Shown: positions 62,155 through 64,000 of the stretch, in pieces
How positions within the stretch are numbered: position 1 is the stretch's first letter
Layout: every line of letters begins with the position of its first letter
From: Prorocentrum cordatum
Taxonomy: Eukaryota > Sar > Dinophyceae > Prorocentrales > Prorocentraceae
NCBI GenBank assembly: GCA_963575745.1
Contig: CAUYUJ010018886.1
Coordinates: 36,001 to 100,000 of the forward strand
Length of the DNA: 64,000 nt
Reading direction: 5' to 3'
Notes under the pieces: generated by a model
What the model was told of the DNA's origin: nothing
Databases searched by the model: none
What the model saw: only the letters and a program-made list of their open reading frames with translations
Made by a program: the position numbers and the translations under genes

Positions 62155-62340
62155 ACAGCCCCCCCGTGATAGGGGGGTTGGGGGGAGAAACCCTAAACCC
62201 TAAAAAGCTGCACTCTGGGTGGTCTGGGGCGGGAGTGCGACTAACCGTGGCGCGCGCGGCTTGGGCAGCGATCCCCCCCAACAACCTTGATGCGGGGGGG
62301 ATCGCAGCCAGCGCGCGCTTGCGCCAATGCAGGCCCTAAA
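62155..62340 (+). repeat. Palindromic module flanked by CCCTAAA, copy 4
   Basis: CCCCCCC-GTGATA-GGGGGG (62159-62177), then CCCTAAACCCTAAA, CTGGGTGG, GGGGCGGGAG, and the hairpin GCGATCCCCCCC...GGGGGGGATCGC (62270-62305) with TTGATG in the loop. Sequence words match copy 1 closely. Confidence 0.65.
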
Positions 62341-63313
62341 TCCTAAATCTTTAATCCTTATAATTATTAAACCCTGAATCCTTCAAAACCGGCCGCTATG
62401 CAACCCCCCATCCATCCTATGCAAAAATCTCATTTCCTGATCATGCGATCAGAAAGCCATATTTTTTACAATACATTGTGCCCGGTCCCAGTCGCGGCCC
62501 CGCTCTATCCATTGCAAAAAATACTATATCCTGATCGTGCGATTAGAAAACCATATTTTTACAATACAAAGTGCCCGGCCCCGGTTGCGACCCGGCATGT
62601 AAACCCGGGTTTTATATTGTAAAAAATACTATAACTTAACATTCTGCTCTTGCAAGATGTGTCCATGCTCATAAAACCAAATTTTTAACAATACAAAGTG
62701 CCCGGCCCCGGTTGCAACCCGGTATGTAAACCCGGGTTTTATATTGTAAAAAATTATAAACTTAACATTCTGCTATTGCAAGATGTGTCCATGCTCAAAT
62801 TCCATTGCAAAAAATACGACAAAGTGCACACGCGCGCGGCGGCCGCGCGATCATGGCGAAACCTGTTGAAACACAATGTGTTTCAATATGTTCAGAAGCG
62901 ATATCAGCAAAACACACGAAAACATATGATTTTCTCATACCATAATTGTGCAGGATCGCCCTCCGCGTGCATCCTGAATCATTGAAAAAAAGCCAGCGGG
63001 TTTTGCAACATTCTTGTAAATCGGGGCGGCACAAACTTTTGAGCGCACGGCGAATGTGGCCATGCTCATATTCAATTGCAAAAAAACGACAAAGTGCACA
63101 CGCGCGCGGCCGCCGCCTCTTTGCTAAGCGCTTGCTCACAGGCGCACTCCTGGATCGAGCCACGCTTGCTATGGTATGCTATGCTATGCTACAGCCACGG
63201 TATAACATGAGAGGAGAGATGATCTTTATGTGGGGGTGGAGATGCGGGGGGGATTGATAGCCACCGCAGGTGAGTGCCTATGCAGGTAGGTACTCCTGGC
63301 CTTGCCCTGTTAG
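62341..63313 (+). repeat. Q-tailed module
   Basis: Head CCTTATAATTATTAAACCC, several TGATCATGCGATCA or diverged subunits (62425-62810), GAAACACAATGTGTTTC segment, a segment with GAGCGCACGGCGAATG also seen at 31650 and 44820, ATGCT run, and Q at 63197-63313. It is followed by telomere-like repeats. Confidence 0.85.
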
Positions 63314-63602
63314 ACCCTAAACCCTAAGCCCTAAACCCTAACCCTAACCCTAACCCTAACCCTAACCCTATACCCAACCCTAACCCAAACCCTAACCCTA
63401 ACCCTAACCCCTAACCCCTAACCCTAACCCTTAACCCTTAACCCTTAACCCTTAACCCTAATCATAATCCTAACTCTAACCCTAACCCTCACCCTAACCC
63501 CAACTCCAACCCCAACCCTAACCTAACCCTAACCCTAACCCTAACCCTAACCCTAACCCTAACCCTAACCCTAACTCTAACCCTAAACCCTAAACCCTAA
63601 CC

Positions 63603-63643
<41 letters not shown>

Positions 63644-63681
63644 CCCTAACCCTAACTCTAAACCCTAAACCCTAAACCCTA
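63314..63681 (+). repeat. Interstitial telomere-like array
   Basis: CCCTAA, CCCTAAA and variants (CCCTTAA, CCCCAAC), C-rich strand on plus, about 370 bases. Confidence 0.95.
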
Positions 63682-63711
63682 GATCGCAGATCGCGTTCCG
63701 CGTGCTAAATT

Positions 63712-64000
63712 GCCACCAAATGCGAGCGGGCACGCATTTGGTCGTACCCTCTTTTCCCCGCTTAGCCACCAAATGCGAGCGGGCACGCATTTGGTCGTAC
63801 CCTCTTTTCCCCTTAGGCTCACCAAACGCGTGCCCGCTCGCATTTGGAAGGAAAAGAAGGTACGCGAGGGGCCCTCAGGGCCTCTCGCGTATTCTCTTTT
63901 CCCACCAAATGCGAGCGGGTACGCATTTGGTCGTACCCTCTTTTCCCCTCTTAGCCCATTCGGTGCGAGCGGGCACGCATTTGGTCGTACCCTCTTTTCC
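63712..64000. repeat. 53-bp tandem repeat built on a palindrome, one copy inverted
   Basis: Units at about 63712, 63765, 63901 and 63955 contain CCAAATGCG-AGCGGGCA-CGCATTTGG, an inverted repeat with a GC loop, followed by TCGTACCCTCTTTTCC. The copy at 63820-63870 is in the opposite orientation (loop TGCCCGCT, then GGAAAAGAAGGTACG) and is followed by the hairpin CGCGAGGGGCCCT-CAGGGCCTCTCGCG. The repeat continues to the window edge. Confidence 0.85.

Noticed and set aside
63314-63681. True chromosome end
   Set aside because: The array is followed by about 320 bases of other repeats and is one of many internal arrays; no terminal position is shown.

Overview
The window looks like nuclear DNA of a dinoflagellate, probably subtelomeric or otherwise heterochromatin-like. 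The evidence is plant-type CCCTAAA telomere repeats scattered through the interior, GC-AG introns in a Helitron-like element, very high repeat and low-complexity content, and retroelements that carry host-like domains. No ordinary single-copy host gene could be recognised. Almost every convincing coding region belongs to a mobile element. The species cannot be named from the sequence.

Layout. (1) 1-8723, minus strand: a giant retroelement. A membrane/proline-rich ORF (8723 to about 7800) is followed by one reading frame that stays open without a stop from 8013 to base 1 and leaves the window. It encodes, in order, Cys/His-rich segments, a gag-like helical region, a CCCH zinc finger, a cytosine-C5 DNA methyltransferase-like domain, a reverse transcriptase and the start of an RNase H-like domain. 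(2) 8902-18485: long (CAT)n/(CTC)n microsatellite tracts interrupted at 9533-16493 by an apparently complete LINE-type retrotransposon (ORF1; ORF2 with AP-endonuclease, RT and RNase H), ending in poly(A) and flanked by an identical 16-bp direct repeat. (3) 18486-26500: unique GC-rich sequence, a diverged minisatellite of about 90 bp and about 50 copies, a CAGCCT array and a 72-bp array. (4) 26500-54070: a mosaic of repeat modules punctuated by CCCTAAA arrays. Many modules begin with a conserved AT-rich 5' start and end in the same conserved tail of about 116 bp (called Q here), nearly always in one orientation. Also present are foldback sequences, 10-bp, 13-bp, 103-bp and 135-bp arrays, and one unrecognised minus-strand coding segment (35867-36809). 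(5) 54170-60120: a Helitron-like element with an N-terminal cysteine-rich domain, a HUH Rep endonuclease and a Pif1-type helicase. Two GC-AG introns can be inferred, and three single-base deletions break the frame. (6) 60070-64000: palindromic modules, a reversed 10-bp array, another Q-terminated module, a long telomere-like array and a palindromic tandem repeat.

How the parts fit together. The region behaves like a landing ground for mobile DNA: the LINE sits inside a microsatellite, and the Q-tailed modules sit head-to-tail against CCCTAAA arrays with their 3' ends facing the array. That is the geometry expected if elements were attached at successive chromosome ends, although recombination of a subtelomeric block is an alternative. 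The methyltransferase-RT polyprotein and the intact LINE are the strongest biological findings. Coordinates of repeat blocks are by eye and accurate to about 10-20 bases unless a boundary is stated exactly.
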